From Pseudoalteromonas marina (GTDB lineage Bacteria > Pseudomonadota > Gammaproteobacteria > Enterobacterales > Alteromonadaceae), in NCBI RefSeq assembly GCF_000238335.3, contig NZ_AHCB03000007.1, positions 372,001 through 436,000 of the forward strand: a stretch of DNA of 64,000 nt, written 5' to 3'. A model generated the notes under the pieces. That model had not been told where the DNA came from, searched no databases, and was given only the letters and a program-made list of their open reading frames with translations. Positions 44,373 to 53,994 of this stretch are shown here, piece by piece. Numbering within the stretch: position 1 is the stretch's first letter; every line of letters starts with the position of its first letter. The position numbers were made by a program, and so were the translations under genes.

Positions 44373-45635
44373 ATGGACTCTCCAAAACGCTCAACACTTA
44401 AAAAGCTTGCAGCTATAGGCTTAACTGCAGGCGCTATAACGCATGTTCCTTATGTTTTTGCTCGTAACAAGGTCACAATAAGAGTGCTTGGCACACATGT
44501 AACCTTACAGGACGCAATTCGTAAGCAAGCCATGAGTGATTTAGGCATTAATATTGAATTTACGCCCGCTGGTAGTGCCGCTGTTTTGCAAAGAGCCTCA
44601 ATGGACCCCAGCTCATTTGATTTATACGAGCAGTGGTCAAACAGTATTAATGTGTTGTGGAATGCAGGCTCAATACAACCCATAGAAAAAAAACGCCTTA
44701 CTTATTTTAACGAAATAAATAGCCTTACAAAAACAGGAAAGTTATCAGAAGATGCCAATATTGGTGCAGGTGACGCTCCCTTTAAAATATTAAACGTACA
44801 ACCCGATGGCACACTCAGTGAGCAAGAAAGCGACTTAATAAGCTTTTTACCCTACGTGCACAATGTAGACTCCTTTGGTTATAACACTAAATTTATTAAA
44901 CCCGGAATTGCCTATGAAACTGAAAGTTGGGGATGGTTACTGGATGAGCAACACAGAGGAAAAGTAGGTATTGTAAATGCACCAACTATTGGTTTATTTG
45001 ACTTAGCGCTTGCTGCTAAAGCTAAAGGGCTTGTGAAAATTAACAATATAGGGGCAATGACTCGTATTGAATTGGATAACTTATTTAAGGTACTACTTGA
45101 GCTCAAACGCCAAGGCCATTTTAGCGGTTATTGGAACTCAGTGCCTGAATCTGTTCAGTATATGAAAGATGAACGCGTTCATATTGAAAGCATGTTTTCT
45201 CCTGCAGTATCTGCGCTAAATGGCCAAGGCATAAATGTGCGCTTTGCTGCTCCTAAAGAAGGTTACAGAGGCTGGCATGGTGTAATGTGCTTGTCGTCAC
45301 AAACGCATGATAGTGTGAAAGATGCTTCTTACGATTATATGAATTGGTGGTTATCTGGCTGGCCAGGTGCATTTATTGCTCGCCAAGGTTATTACATAAG
45401 CAATCCGCAGCGTTCTAAACCATTACTTTCACAGAATGAATGGGACTATTGGTATGACGGCAAAATCGCAAACACTGATTTACTAGAAACAAATGGTAAT
45501 ATTGCGGTTAGAAAAGGCGAACAAAGAAATGGTGGAAGTTACACTAAACGCTTCAGTAATGTTGCAGTATGGAATACCGTTATGCCAACCTACGACTACA
45601 GTTTACAAAAGTGGTATGAGTTGATAAGTCGATAA
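44373..45635 (+). CDS. PotD-like extracellular binding protein of a sensory module
   Basis: A 420-residue secreted binding protein of the spermidine/putrescine type (PotD/PotF-like). The N-terminus PKRSTLKKLAAIGLTAGAI is Tat-like, with Lys-Arg in place of the twin arginines. The body shows a bilobed solute-binding layout, with YVHNVDSFGYNTKFI, SWGWLLDEQHRGKVGI and a Trp-rich late region (DYMNWWLSGWPGAFIARQGYY). No ABC permease or ATPase is adjacent. Instead its stop overlaps the start of a hybrid histidine kinase by one base, so it is probably a sensor component that hands a bound ligand to the kinase, as in NspS-MbaA or LuxP-LuxQ. Ligand unknown; a polyamine or related cation is the first guess. 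Confidence 0.82.
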   Translation: MDSPKRSTLKKLAAIGLTAGAITHVPYVFARNKVTIRVLGTHVTLQDAIRKQAMSDLGINIEFTPAGSAAVLQRASMDPSSFDLYEQWSNSINVLWNAGSIQPIEKKRLTYFNEINSLTKTGKLSEDANIGAGDAPFKILNVQPDGTLSEQESDLISFLPYVHNVDSFGYNTKFIKPGIAYETESWGWLLDEQHRGKVGIVNAPTIGLFDLALAAKAKGLVKINNIGAMTRIELDNLFKVLLELKRQGHFSGYWNSVPESVQYMKDERVHIESMFSPAVSALNGQGINVRFAAPKEGYRGWHGVMCLSSQTHDSVKDASYDYMNWWLSGWPGAFIARQGYYISNPQRSKPLLSQNEWDYWYDGKIANTDLLETNGNIAVRKGEQRNGGSYTKRFSNVAVWNTVMPTYDYSLQKWYELISR

Positions 45636-48499
45636 TGCGCTCTATTAAGTCAAAAATAATTGCGACCTTAGCTGTATTAGCTGGACTGCTTTTTATACAA
45701 AGCTATTTATTTAATCACTTACAAAAATCGTTAACCAGCTTACAAAGCATTCAAAACAATGCAATTAGCCAAAGTGAGGCTGTAGTAAAACTAGAAAGAG
45801 ATGTAATGGCCTTACAAAGCCATGCCGTTGCATTTATTGATAAAGCTAACAAAAATAATATTACTAAGTTTAAAACATATCTAGACCAAGCCAATATTCA
45901 TTTAGAGCAATTAACATTAAATACGCTAGACAAAACCCCAGAATATAAAAATATGCTTGCCCGCCTCAGCGAGCATCTAGCAAACTATGAAACAACATTT
46001 GAAAAAGTAGTTATTAACAGACAAAAGCGCGAGCAAATATACTCATCTGGATTTAAACAGCCCATTGAAGAGCTGCAAAAAAAGGTAATAGCACTTGAGT
46101 CAGTATCAAACAATGATAAAAAAATTCTATACAATGATATTTTACTAACCATTAGTAACCTTAAGCATGCAGCTGTCAGCTACCTTTATAAACCTAATTT
46201 TGATGAAGCTCAAAATGTGAAGCAAAATCTAGCGTTTTTGCACACAAAAATTAACCGTATGTCAGCTATTAATGACTCCTTGCTTGATAAAACAATTAAT
46301 CTTAAAAAAACACATAACCAACTAATACTGCTAACACGTAGTTACACCTACTCTGTGAATGTTGTGCTGACAGGGATCGAAAACGAACTTTTATACCTAA
46401 CTAATAAAATTAAAAGCGCTGAAGAAAAAAAATTAAATTTGGTTAAGTCGCAATTTAATAGTGAATTAACGAAAAAAACCAAGCAAAGCAGCCTATTTAC
46501 CTTTCTAATTCTGATTATTATTTTGCTGCTTTGTTATTTTATTGTTGCTTTTGTTATTAAACCCCTATCACAGCTTACCTTGCTACTTAATAGTATGAAT
46601 GAAGGTGAGCCAATTACACTAAAAAATAAGCATACAAAGCTGAGCGAAATTGCATCTGTGTTAAAAGCGGCTAATACACTTTATTTAAAAAGTGAGGAAA
46701 CGAAGCAATTACTTGATGAAACACGCGCTTTAAATGTAAAAATGGAAGCCATGAATACAGAGCTTACTCAAGCAATAGAGGAAACAAACAAGGCTAATAA
46801 AACAAAAATCGACTTTGTGGCAAATATGAGCCATGAACTTCGCACACCAATGAACGGCATATTGGGTATGCTTCAACTCTTACAAAGTAGTGAAATGCCC
46901 GCAAAGCAGGAGCAATACGCTAAAAAAGCGTTTTCCAGCGCGCAAAGTTTACTGCAAGTTTTAAACAATATTTTAGACTTTTCAAAACTCGACTCTAATA
47001 ACGTCAAACTTGAGAAAATCCCTTTCACACTCGATACGATCGTATCTAACGTTGAAGATTTATTTTCGATTAATGCACAACAAAAAGGACTAGCTCTAAA
47101 TTGTGTTGTGCATGCCGACAGACACCTGACTCTGTTGGGCGATCCTATACAGCTAAATCAAATAATTAATAATTGCATTGGTAATGCCATTAAGTTTACC
47201 GATAAGGGTGAGGTGTCATTAACCATAGAAGTCATTTTTCAAAAAGAAAACAAAGTACAGTTGCGCTTTAGCATTAGTGATACCGGAATTGGTATGACGC
47301 AAGCCCAATCTGATAGGGTGTTTGAATCATTTGCTCAAGGCGACTCAAGTACAACAAGAAAGTACGGAGGCACAGGGCTTGGCCTAACGATTAGCAAACA
47401 GCTAACCAAATTATTAGGTGGTGACATACAAGTAAAAAGCGAACTTGGCAAAGGAAGTGAGTTTTTATTTACTCTTCCATTCACCATTGCAGAACAGCAA
47501 TTAATTAATAACACTGCTAGCAAAAATAACCCTTTACCTGCAAAGGTAGTACTGCCAAAACTAACTGATTTTAAAGCACTTGTTGTGGACGATAACAAAC
47601 TTAACCAAGAAATAACCTCTGCAATGCTAGGTAAATTTGACCTTAATACAACAATTGCAAACGATGGGCTAGACGCTATAGATAAAGTATCAGCTCAACA
47701 TTTTGATATTGTATTTATGGATATACAAATGCCCCATATGGACGGCCTTGAAGCCACTAAACAACTAAGAGCTAAAGGCTACAGTATGCCTATTATTGCT
47801 TTAAGTGCTGCTGTAGAGCCCAGAGATAAAAAAGCAGCCGCTGATGCAGGTATGGATGACTTTTTGGTTAAACCCATTGTATTTGACGCGCTTTACGAAA
47901 GCTTAGATAAACACCTAAAAAGTAGAGATAATTTGCAAACAATAAATTTAGTAAAAGCAAAGCAAAACGTTGATAACAATGAAACCTTACTCGTGACATT
48001 GCTTACTCGGTTTATAGATGGTAATAATAACTTTTCAGCGAAGGCTGATTTATTAATAAACAATAATGATGTTGCTACTTTAAAGCGAACGGTGCATACA
48101 CTGAAGGGGTTAGCGGGTACATTAGGGCTAGAGAAGCTGCAAAAGTGTGCATTAGAGACTGAAAAAGCACTACTTGAGGAAAGTTCGCTTAATATAGATT
48201 TATTAAAAGAAAATTTGGCAGCAACGCTTTTTTCTATTAAAGAATTATTAGCGACACTCAATTTGGAAAATATAGAGCCGAAACGACACAATCTCGAAGA
48301 TGAGCTGGTAGTGATAAATGAGATTCACTCACTAGCATTAGCGTCTCGTCCTATCCCTAACGACCTAAAAAGGCATTTAGAAGCGAATAGCTATGATACT
48401 GAACACGGCTTATCAAAACTAATAGAGGCGATTAATAGTTTCGACTATCCGTCTGTAATTTCGATTATTGAAACATATAAAGCAGACACAAAGCATTAA
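45635..48499 (+). CDS. Hybrid histidine kinase with REC and Hpt domains
   Basis: A 954-residue inner-membrane sensor kinase of the tripartite (BarA/TorS/LuxQ-like) type. Membrane segment 1 is about 8-25, then a helical periplasmic sensor (about 26-283), membrane segment 2 (about 285-307) and a short linker with a coiled coil. HisKA has the phospho-accepting His400 in ANMSHELRTPMNG; HATPase has NCIGNAIKFTDKG, DTGIGM and GGTGLGLTI; REC has Asp696 in VFMDIQMPHMDG; Hpt has His821 in VHTLKGLAGTLG. All four relay residues are present, so a full His-Asp-His relay is expected. It overlaps the binding-protein gene and lies 46 bases before the response regulator, the likely final acceptor. Confidence 0.93.
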   Translation: MRSIKSKIIATLAVLAGLLFIQSYLFNHLQKSLTSLQSIQNNAISQSEAVVKLERDVMALQSHAVAFIDKANKNNITKFKTYLDQANIHLEQLTLNTLDKTPEYKNMLARLSEHLANYETTFEKVVINRQKREQIYSSGFKQPIEELQKKVIALESVSNNDKKILYNDILLTISNLKHAAVSYLYKPNFDEAQNVKQNLAFLHTKINRMSAINDSLLDKTINLKKTHNQLILLTRSYTYSVNVVLTGIENELLYLTNKIKSAEEKKLNLVKSQFNSELTKKTKQSSLFTFLILIIILLLCYFIVAFVIKPLSQLTLLLNSMNEGEPITLKNKHTKLSEIASVLKAANTLYLKSEETKQLLDETRALNVKMEAMNTELTQAIEETNKANKTKIDFVANMSHELRTPMNGILGMLQLLQSSEMPAKQEQYAKKAFSSAQSLLQVLNNILDFSKLDSNNVKLEKIPFTLDTIVSNVEDLFSINAQQKGLALNCVVHADRHLTLLGDPIQLNQIINNCIGNAIKFTDKGEVSLTIEVIFQKENKVQLRFSISDTGIGMTQAQSDRVFESFAQGDSSTTRKYGGTGLGLTISKQLTKLLGGDIQVKSELGKGSEFLFTLPFTIAEQQLINNTASKNNPLPAKVVLPKLTDFKALVVDDNKLNQEITSAMLGKFDLNTTIANDGLDAIDKVSAQHFDIVFMDIQMPHMDGLEATKQLRAKGYSMPIIALSAAVEPRDKKAAADAGMDDFLVKPIVFDALYESLDKHLKSRDNLQTINLVKAKQNVDNNETLLVTLLTRFIDGNNNFSAKADLLINNNDVATLKRTVHTLKGLAGTLGLEKLQKCALETEKALLEESSLNIDLLKENLAATLFSIKELLATLNLENIEPKRHNLEDELVVINEIHSLALASRPIPNDLKRHLEANSYDTEHGLSKLIEAINSFDYPSVISIIETYKADTKH

Positions 48500-48545
48500 T
48501 GATTGAGCGATTCAGAATTTAAATACTATGTAAAAAGGATTAACA

Positions 48546-50753
48546 GTGCATTTAACTCATTCCACCATAAATAAAAGTGAACAAAAAGCGCAGCGACAAA
48601 AGCCTTTAATTCTAATTGTTGATGACGAACCAAGTAACTTACATATTTTGGTAGAAGGGCTTTCAACCGACTACGATGTTCGAATATCGACAAGTGGAGA
48701 GCAAACTCTAACGTTTATTGAGTCTACCCGTCCAGATTTAATTTTACTCGACATAATGATGCCGGGAATGAATGGTTATGAAGTGTGCACTATACTAAAA
48801 GGGAAACCCAAAACAAAAGGCATTCCCATCATCTTTGTTACGGCGCTTACAGAAGAAGAGTCTGAAGAAAAAGGCTTTGCTATGGGCGCCATAGATTATA
48901 TTCACAAGCCTTATAAATTAGCCTTGGTCAGAGCTCGCATTCGTACACATATAACAGCGCAAGGTATGCTAGACCGATTAATAGAGAAAAACTTTGACCT
49001 ACATGACAAGCTGCTTGAAATAGAATCTTTAGCAATGGAGCTGGATGTTAGAGAAAAAGAATTAAAGCAGTTATCATCTAAACATCAACTCTTTTTTCAC
49101 GCACTAACGAGTACAGCTGACGGTGTTGTGATAACTAACAGTACAGGCAAAATAATCGCGGTTAATCCTTCTTTTTGCCGCATCACGGGTTACGATGAAG
49201 CTAATTCGTTAAATATGCATATTCACGATATCAAACAAAATAACCAGCCAAATATAAACTTTGAACAAGTATGGCAACACGCAAGTGAAGCCGGCTACTG
49301 GAGTGGTGAGTTAGTTACCCGACGCAAAAGTGGTGAGTTATACCCAGAATTGCTAACGTTGAGCCTTGTAAAAAATGAACACGATACCAACGATCACTAC
49401 ATCGGTGTATTTAGCGATATATCAAGCCTAAAAGTGACCCAGGAGCGAATAGATTACTTAACTTGGCATGACGAATTAACCGCCCTACCTAACCGTAACA
49501 GCTTCTTAAAGCAGTTAGAGCAGCAATTACAAAGCTGTTCCACTGACAAAAATTTTGCCTATATTTTTATTATCGATGTAGATGGGTTTCACTCGTTTAA
49601 TGATGGAATGGGCCTGCTAGCCGGTGACCATGTCCTAAAAGAACTAACTAAGCGTATCCATACAAATACTGATAATAATGATATTATTGCTCGCTTGGGA
49701 AGCGATGCCTTTGCAACGTTGTCTGTCCTAGATAAAGGCATTGGCAGAGCAAGAGCCCAAATTATTGCAGAGAAAAAAGCACAAAAAATTCTTACATCCG
49801 TAAGACTGCCTTTTTTTGTTGATTTAAAGGAAGTTAGCCTAACAGTAAGTATTGGTATGTACATATTCCCGCAACATGGGCAATGGGAAAGCGCTATCGA
49901 GACTATCAGAAACTGTGAAGCTGCCTGCTATAAAGCAAAAGAGAAAGGGGGCAACCGAGTTACATTTTTTGACACCTCATTTGGTGAACAAGCAAAAAGA
50001 CGTTTCGAAATTGAGCAAGACCTACGTAAAGCAATCGCTTATAACGAGTTATCACTTCATTTACAGTCTCAATATGATAGTGATCAAATTTTAAAAGGAG
50101 CTGAGGTTTTACTTCGTTGGCAACACACGACAAAAGGCTTTATTAGCCCCAGTGAGTTTATTTCTATTGCGGAAGAGTCTGACGTTATTTATGACTTAGA
50201 TTGCTGGGTATGTGAAAATGCCTTAAAAACATTAGCTAAGATTAATCAAACACACCCTCACTTAAGTTTATCAATAAACATAAGTGGTCGACATTTCCAT
50301 GAGCCACGCTTTTTAGCCTTTTTAGTTGAACAGCTAACAATTAATAATGTTATTGCGTCGCAACTCACTATAGAGATTATTGAAGGTACGCTACTAAATA
50401 ATATGGACTCTGCTATTGAAGCTGTGCATAACCTCAAAAAGTTGGGTGTAAAAGTATCAATTGATGACTTTGGAACTGGCTATTCAAGCCTCACATATTT
50501 AAAGCAATTACCAATTCAAGAGCTTAAAATAGACCGTTCTTTTGTGCTCGAAGCGCCAACAAATAAAAATGACAAACTAATAATAGATATGATTGTGAGT
50601 TTGGGACGTTTATTTGAATTAGACGTTGTTGCAGAGGGTGTCGAAAACCAATCACACTTCGATTTACTACAGGAATACCCGGAGGTGATACTACAGGGTT
50701 ATCACTTGCATAAACCTGAGCCAGTAAACGATTGGCTAGCTAAATTAAAGTGA
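48546..50753 (+). CDS. Response regulator REC-PAS-GGDEF-EAL, likely phosphodiesterase
   Basis: A 735-residue cytoplasmic response regulator. The receiver domain (about 18-135) has Asp69 in LILLDIMMPGMNG; a PAS domain (about 180-295) follows, then GGDEF (about 300-455) and EAL (about 475-730). The GGDEF signature is GSDAF at 385-389, so cyclase activity should be lost. The EAL domain looks active: EVLLRW with Glu520, SINISGRHF, EIIEGT, DDFGTGYS, KIDRSF and AEGVEN. The net effect is probably cyclic-di-GMP hydrolysis controlled by phosphorylation, though the degenerate GGDEF could still bind GTP. The start is GTG at 48546 with AAGGA upstream. It is the third gene of the binding protein-kinase-effector unit and is followed by a terminator. 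Confidence 0.92.
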   Translation: MHLTHSTINKSEQKAQRQKPLILIVDDEPSNLHILVEGLSTDYDVRISTSGEQTLTFIESTRPDLILLDIMMPGMNGYEVCTILKGKPKTKGIPIIFVTALTEEESEEKGFAMGAIDYIHKPYKLALVRARIRTHITAQGMLDRLIEKNFDLHDKLLEIESLAMELDVREKELKQLSSKHQLFFHALTSTADGVVITNSTGKIIAVNPSFCRITGYDEANSLNMHIHDIKQNNQPNINFEQVWQHASEAGYWSGELVTRRKSGELYPELLTLSLVKNEHDTNDHYIGVFSDISSLKVTQERIDYLTWHDELTALPNRNSFLKQLEQQLQSCSTDKNFAYIFIIDVDGFHSFNDGMGLLAGDHVLKELTKRIHTNTDNNDIIARLGSDAFATLSVLDKGIGRARAQIIAEKKAQKILTSVRLPFFVDLKEVSLTVSIGMYIFPQHGQWESAIETIRNCEAACYKAKEKGGNRVTFFDTSFGEQAKRRFEIEQDLRKAIAYNELSLHLQSQYDSDQILKGAEVLLRWQHTTKGFISPSEFISIAEESDVIYDLDCWVCENALKTLAKINQTHPHLSLSINISGRHFHEPRFLAFLVEQLTINNVIASQLTIEIIEGTLLNNMDSAIEAVHNLKKLGVKVSIDDFGTGYSSLTYLKQLPIQELKIDRSFVLEAPTNKNDKLIIDMIVSLGRLFELDVVAEGVENQSHFDLLQEYPEVILQGYHLHKPEPVNDWLAKLK

Positions 50754-50769
50754 TTTTTTATCAAAAATA

Positions 50770-50794
50770 AAAAGCCGAGCTATGCTCGGCTTTT
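50770..50794. terminator. Bidirectional terminator between the response regulator and proA
   Basis: AAAAGCCGAGC (50770-50780) pairs perfectly with GCTCGGCTTTT (50784-50794) around a 3-base loop. It serves the convergent response regulator and proBA units. Confidence 0.88.
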
Positions 50795-50812
50795 GTAAAA
50801 TTAATATAAAAT

Positions 50813-52060
50813 TTATTCGCGAACTTGACCTTCGCCATTCACTAAATATTTTTCTGTTGTGAGTGATTCAAGCCCCATAGGGCCATACGCATGAAGCTTA
50901 GATGTAGCAATGCCAATCTCTGCACCCAATCCTAACTGTGAACCATCAGAAAAACGAGACGATGCATTCACCATCACAACTGACGCATCTACACTACGTT
51001 GAAATAACTCAGCTGCGGCTTGGTTTTTAGTACAAATAACTTCTGTATGATTTGAGCCAAATTGAGCAATATGCTCAACAGCGGCTGAAAATGTAGGTAC
51101 TACGCGTATCGCGATTTCTAAATCTAGGTATTCTTCACCAAACTCATCATCAGCTAAAACAGTTGCATTATCAAAGTATTTGGCAGCAAAGCTATCAGCA
51201 TTGATCTTTACACCTTCTTGACGAAGTACTACCGCACATAAATTTAGGAACTCATCTGCGATATCTTCATGTACAACCAAACCTTCAAGTGCATTACATA
51301 CACCCGTTCGTTGTGTTTTACCATTAAGTAATAAATTAATCGCAACTTCTAGGTCTGCGTCTTTATCGACATACAAATGACATACGCCTTTGTAATGCTG
51401 AATAACAGGAATGGTACTGTTCTCGGTAACAAAGTTAATTAACCCTTCACCGCCGCGAGGAATGATTAAATCGATGCTATCTCGTTGCTGCATCAACTCC
51501 ATAAGAAGTGCACGATCGGGATCTGGAATAACCGAGATTAATGAAACGGGTAAGTTGTGCTTTTCAAGTACACTGTGCATTACACTGGCAATCGCTTGTG
51601 AGCTTTTGAGCGCCTCTTTACCACCGCGTAAAATAACGCCATTACCCGATTTAAAGCACAAAGCACCAGCGTCTGCGGTCACATTAGGGCGTGCTTCATA
51701 AATCATACAAACAACACCAAGTGGTACGCGCATTTTACGAATTTTAATACCATTAGGTCGTTCCGTGATTTCACGAAGCTGACCCACTGGATCATCCAGG
51801 CTTACTATAACTTCTATCCCTTCAGCCATCGATTCTATGCGTTCATCGTTCAGAGTTAGACGATCAACCATTGCCGCAGGCAAATTGTTGTCGCGCGCAG
51901 CGCTTAAATCACTTTCGTTTTCTTGAATTATAAATGCTTTTTGCTCTCTTAATGCCGCAGCCATTTCTGTTAACACTTGGTTTTTTGTCTCGGTGTCGAG
52001 TAAAGCAAGTGTATTTGCAGCTTTAGCTGCCTGACCCGAAATATCCGTAATTAAACTCAT
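50813..52060 (-). CDS. proA: Gamma-glutamyl phosphate reductase
   Basis: ProA reduces gamma-glutamyl phosphate with NADPH to glutamate semialdehyde, the second step of proline synthesis. The 415-residue product (E. coli 417) has the aldehyde-dehydrogenase fold with the nucleophilic cysteine in GKTQRTGVCNALEGLVV, GVVCMIYEARPNVTADA, and a late SSRFSDGSQLGLGAEIGI. It overlaps proB by four bases (ATGA), so the two are translationally coupled as in E. coli, although the order proB-proA is on the minus strand here. Confidence 0.97.
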   Translation of the reverse strand: MSLITDISGQAAKAANTLALLDTETKNQVLTEMAAALREQKAFIIQENESDLSAARDNNLPAAMVDRLTLNDERIESMAEGIEVIVSLDDPVGQLREITERPNGIKIRKMRVPLGVVCMIYEARPNVTADAGALCFKSGNGVILRGGKEALKSSQAIASVMHSVLEKHNLPVSLISVIPDPDRALLMELMQQRDSIDLIIPRGGEGLINFVTENSTIPVIQHYKGVCHLYVDKDADLEVAINLLLNGKTQRTGVCNALEGLVVHEDIADEFLNLCAVVLRQEGVKINADSFAAKYFDNATVLADDEFGEEYLDLEIAIRVVPTFSAAVEHIAQFGSNHTEVICTKNQAAAELFQRSVDASVVMVNASSRFSDGSQLGLGAEIGIATSKLHAYGPMGLESLTTEKYLVNGEGQVRE

Positions 52061-53163
52061 GACTTCTCCAATAATGCGATATCTTTTTCTGAAATAACAG
52101 GTCCAATAGAATCCTGCATTTTTTCACTAAATTCACTTTGTTCGTTGTCTGCAATGAAATTCAACAAACAACTACTGTAATTTGCGGTCGCTTTAGCTAA
52201 ACGCGTACCATCTTCACTTCTAACGAGTATGGTGTCGCCAATTGCAAACTCACCATGTACTTCAACAATTTCATCGCCGCGAATTATGCCTGTTTCACCT
52301 TCGATTGATTCATCAAATGTTCCATCTACCACAACTTCACCTTGCTCATTCGCGGTGTGTGTCATCCAATGCACAGAATCTTGCATTGGTTTTTCGTATG
52401 GTAAAAATATTGTTCCAGGGTTGTCACCCTCTAATAAACGATTAAATGTCTCTTCTTTAAAACCATTAATTATATATGTTGCGATTCCGTGTGATGTTGC
52501 TTTTTCTGCCGCTTCTATTTTAGTTTTCATACCGCCAGTACCTACCGCGCTGGTAGCACATCCTGCCATGGCGTAAATAGAATCATCAATTGATTTTATT
52601 TCAGGTAATAAAACAGCGTCGTCATGAAGATTTGGGTTTTTATCGTATAAACCATCTACGTCTGAAAAAATCAGTAAAGCGTCTGCATCAGCGGCTGCTG
52701 CAACCATTGCTGATAAATTATCGTTATCACCTACTTTAAGGTCATCAGTAGTTACCGCATCATTTTCATTAATGATAGGTAAAACACCATGCTCTAATAA
52801 TGTAAACACGGTTTCACGAATACTTTGATAACGCTCTCGGTCGCGCAAATCACCATGAGTGAGCAAAAGCTGGGCAGATGGAAAATCAAAAAAGCGGTCC
52901 CACATAGCAATCATTTCAGTTTGACCTGCGGCGGCCATTGCTTTTTTTAGTACAACTGAACGGGGTTGGTCCGAAGGGAATAGGTGCGAACCTGCCGCAA
53001 CAGAACCTGATGAAACTAAAATGACCTCAATGCCGCGAGCACGACAACGAACAATAAACTGTGCGATAGTAAGTATGTAACGAGAACGACAACCGTCTTG
53101 ATCTGGAGCAATAAGTGCGCTACCTACTTTTAAAACAATGCGTCGCCAATTTAACTTTTGCAT
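52057..53163 (-). CDS. proB: Glutamate 5-kinase
   Basis: ProB phosphorylates glutamate, the first and feedback-controlled step of proline synthesis. The 368-residue product (E. coli 367) has the amino-acid kinase domain (about 5-255) with LVSSGSVAAG, INENDAVTT and VGDNDNLSAMVA, then a C-terminal PUA domain (about 275-365). The start is set at ATG 53163 by homology (MQKLNWRRIVLKVGSALIAP); the ribosome site is weak (AGAAG four bases away), and the ATG at 53181 is an alternative. It is the first gene of the proBA operon. Confidence 0.95.
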   Translation of the reverse strand: MQKLNWRRIVLKVGSALIAPDQDGCRSRYILTIAQFIVRCRARGIEVILVSSGSVAAGSHLFPSDQPRSVVLKKAMAAAGQTEMIAMWDRFFDFPSAQLLLTHGDLRDRERYQSIRETVFTLLEHGVLPIINENDAVTTDDLKVGDNDNLSAMVAAAADADALLIFSDVDGLYDKNPNLHDDAVLLPEIKSIDDSIYAMAGCATSAVGTGGMKTKIEAAEKATSHGIATYIINGFKEETFNRLLEGDNPGTIFLPYEKPMQDSVHWMTHTANEQGEVVVDGTFDESIEGETGIIRGDEIVEVHGEFAIGDTILVRSEDGTRLAKATANYSSCLLNFIADNEQSEFSEKMQDSIGPVISEKDIALLEKS

Positions 53164-53994
53164 AAGTCTTCTACTTTCCATTTTATCTGTGCTCAGTGTT
53201 AATGAGCTAAACTAAATAGCTACCAATATATGTAGCTTCGAATTTGTGTTTTTTGGCAACACTTTTAAACACACACAAGAAAGCCAAAATCTAAAAGCAA
53301 GGCTTTAAATTTAAGCTCAGATATAAAAAGCAGATACCTTGCAATGAAAGTAATGCCTATAAGAAAGTTTAAAAAGTGTTGTTGATGCATCGCTGTAAAA
53401 AGCCTTGGTGACTTTTTTATTAACAACATACATAGAGCCTCTAAAGTCTGGTACACCAACAGATAGGGTGAAGACTAAAGGACCGAGATTTAACCGCCAC
53501 GATGGGGGTTAAACATTGAAAGATATCAATTCAACTCAAACTTTAAATGCTTGGGATAAACCGTATCAAGTAATCAAATAAATTATATTTTAGACGTTCA
53601 AATACTGAACTAGCTTCTAAATAACGATTATACCTAGCAAATATGACCGTAACATTAACGACGAATTTATTTCCCAGATAATTTAATTAGATACCTAATT
53701 ATTCGAACTCGAAGTATAATACGCTAAATTAGGTCGTAAGATCAAGGCTAAAATTCAAACGACCACATTAAAAAGCGTTTAGTAACAAACTTTTTTACTT
53801 TCAAATCATGAAGATAGAAGGTGTTATTGATAATTTATAAAATATTTAGCAACGCTAACCATAATTAATACGTACTAATATTTTGTTAGCGGCTAAAATT
53901 AAATAGTAATAGTTGATTTTCCCGTGTATACCCCTTTAATAACAACTAAAATCGTTATACTTTAAATAAAATCATAATAAGGAATTCTTAATCT
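53164..53994. other. 831-base gap without a convincing gene
   Basis: This AT-rich stretch between proB and the antiporter gene has no open frame that looks coding. It holds a hairpin at 53489-53513 (TTTAACCGCC pairing with GGGGGTTAAA over nine of ten positions, loop ACGAT, no T run), a small repeat GTTCA/TGAAC near 53595-53608, and AATTAG/CTAATT at 53684-53699. It must contain the promoters of both flanking divergent genes. A small RNA or decayed gene is possible but not shown. Confidence 0.6.

Noticed and set aside
47893..48291. 132-residue antisense frame inside the kinase gene
   Set aside because: Overlaps the REC-Hpt coding region with intact relay residues; composition is that of a reverse-frame artefact.
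53265..53459. 64-residue minus-strand open frame in the proB-antiporter gap
   Set aside because: No ribosome site, odd composition and no recognisable motif; more likely chance in AT-rich DNA.
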